A stretch of DNA of 30,925 nt from Chloroflexota bacterium. Lineage in GTDB: Bacteria > Chloroflexota > Dehalococcoidia > Tepidiformales > Tepidiformaceae. Below are positions 30,833 through 30,925 of the stretch, piece by piece. Made by a program: the position numbers and the translations under genes. The DNA lies in NCBI GenBank assembly GCA_963169135.1, contig CAUJEQ010000195.1, positions 1 through 30,925 on the forward strand, read 5' to 3'. Below the pieces are notes generated by a model. That model worked only from the letters and a program-made list of their open reading frames with translations, did no database searches and was not told where the DNA came from. Every line of letters starts with the position of its first letter. Positions within the stretch are counted from its first letter, which is position 1.

Positions 30833-30925
30833 TTATCGCGCCGCTGCAGGCGCCCACATCCCTGGGAGCGTCCGCTCGACCGCGGACGCGATACCGGCGA
30901 CCGACCGCATCATCGAAGCGAACCG
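30833..30925 (-). CDS. Possible C-terminal end of an upstream gene (truncated at the window edge)
   Basis: On the minus strand a frame is open from the window end to a TAA at 30833-30835 and encodes about 30 residues (ending GMWAPAAAR). It lies just upstream of scpA on the same strand and could be the tail of the previous operon gene. The family cannot be told from this length, and it may be a chance open frame. Confidence 0.3.
   Translation of the reverse strand, partial: RFASMMRSVAGIASAVERTLPGMWAPAAAR

Overview
This is a GC-rich bacterial chromosomal window, densely packed on both strands and carrying mostly core or metabolic genes. The gene content suggests an aerobic or facultative, monoderm-like bacterium. 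It includes separate yajC-secD-secF, scpA, xerD, a CbiMNQO-type Ni/Co importer with a PDGLE-type CbiN, SirB1, a SelB without selA or selC nearby, and branched-chain 2-oxoacid dehydrogenase genes. My best guess is Chloroflexota (Dehalococcoidia/Tepidiforma-like). That is an inference from style and gene content; no rRNA or marker tree is available here. I see no prophage, IS element, CRISPR array, rRNA or tRNA.

Layout, left to right. 1-2.4 kb (+): the C-terminal end of a membrane-anchored protein, a SIMPL-domain lipoprotein, a HExxH metallopeptidase-like exported protein and a small two-helix membrane protein. 2.4-4.9 kb (-): a tightly coupled three-gene unit of MBL-fold hydrolase, GcvT-like folate-binding protein and a degenerate Nudix-like protein. 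5.0-7.6 kb (+): cbiM-cbiN-cbiQ-cbiO, preceded by a perfect inverted repeat that looks like a metal-regulator operator. 7.66-13.0 kb (+): an overlapping chain of SirB1-like protein, Crp/Fnr regulator, GDPD-like protein, hemW and selB. It converges on secDF across a strong terminator hairpin.

13.1-17.7 kb (-): xerD, then a terminator, then a stand-alone CCA-enzyme-like HD protein with yajC, secD and secF. 18.1-19.3 kb (+): an acyl-CoA dehydrogenase. 19.28-19.64 kb: a small gene graveyard with a VapC remnant and a hotdog-thioesterase remnant. 19.6-23.0 kb (-): E1alpha, E1beta and E2 of a branched-chain 2-oxoacid dehydrogenase. With the acyl-CoA dehydrogenase this fits branched-chain amino acid catabolism; E3 is not in the window. 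23.1-25.5 kb: a small exported protein, ppx/gppA and sixA. 25.5-28.4 kb (-): two tandem paralogous small proteins, tyrS and ribF. 28.5-30.0 kb (+): a PaaI-like thioesterase, a VanZ-like protein and a Phd/VapC toxin-antitoxin pair whose toxin has lost its first catalytic Asp. 30.0 kb to the end (-): scpA and possibly the tail of another gene.

No single dramatic new system stands out. The best leads are: (i) a recurring TANNNT box 6-8 nt upstream of start codons that lack a Shine-Dalgarno, suggesting leaderless transcription; (ii) the MBL/GcvT-like/pseudo-Nudix operon; (iii) the Ni/Co operon, with its candidate operator, a seven-residue CbiM N-terminal extension and a CTG start for cbiQ; (iv) the VapC Asp-to-His change; and (v) the tandem paralogous small proteins. 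All statements come from reading the sequence; no database search was run.
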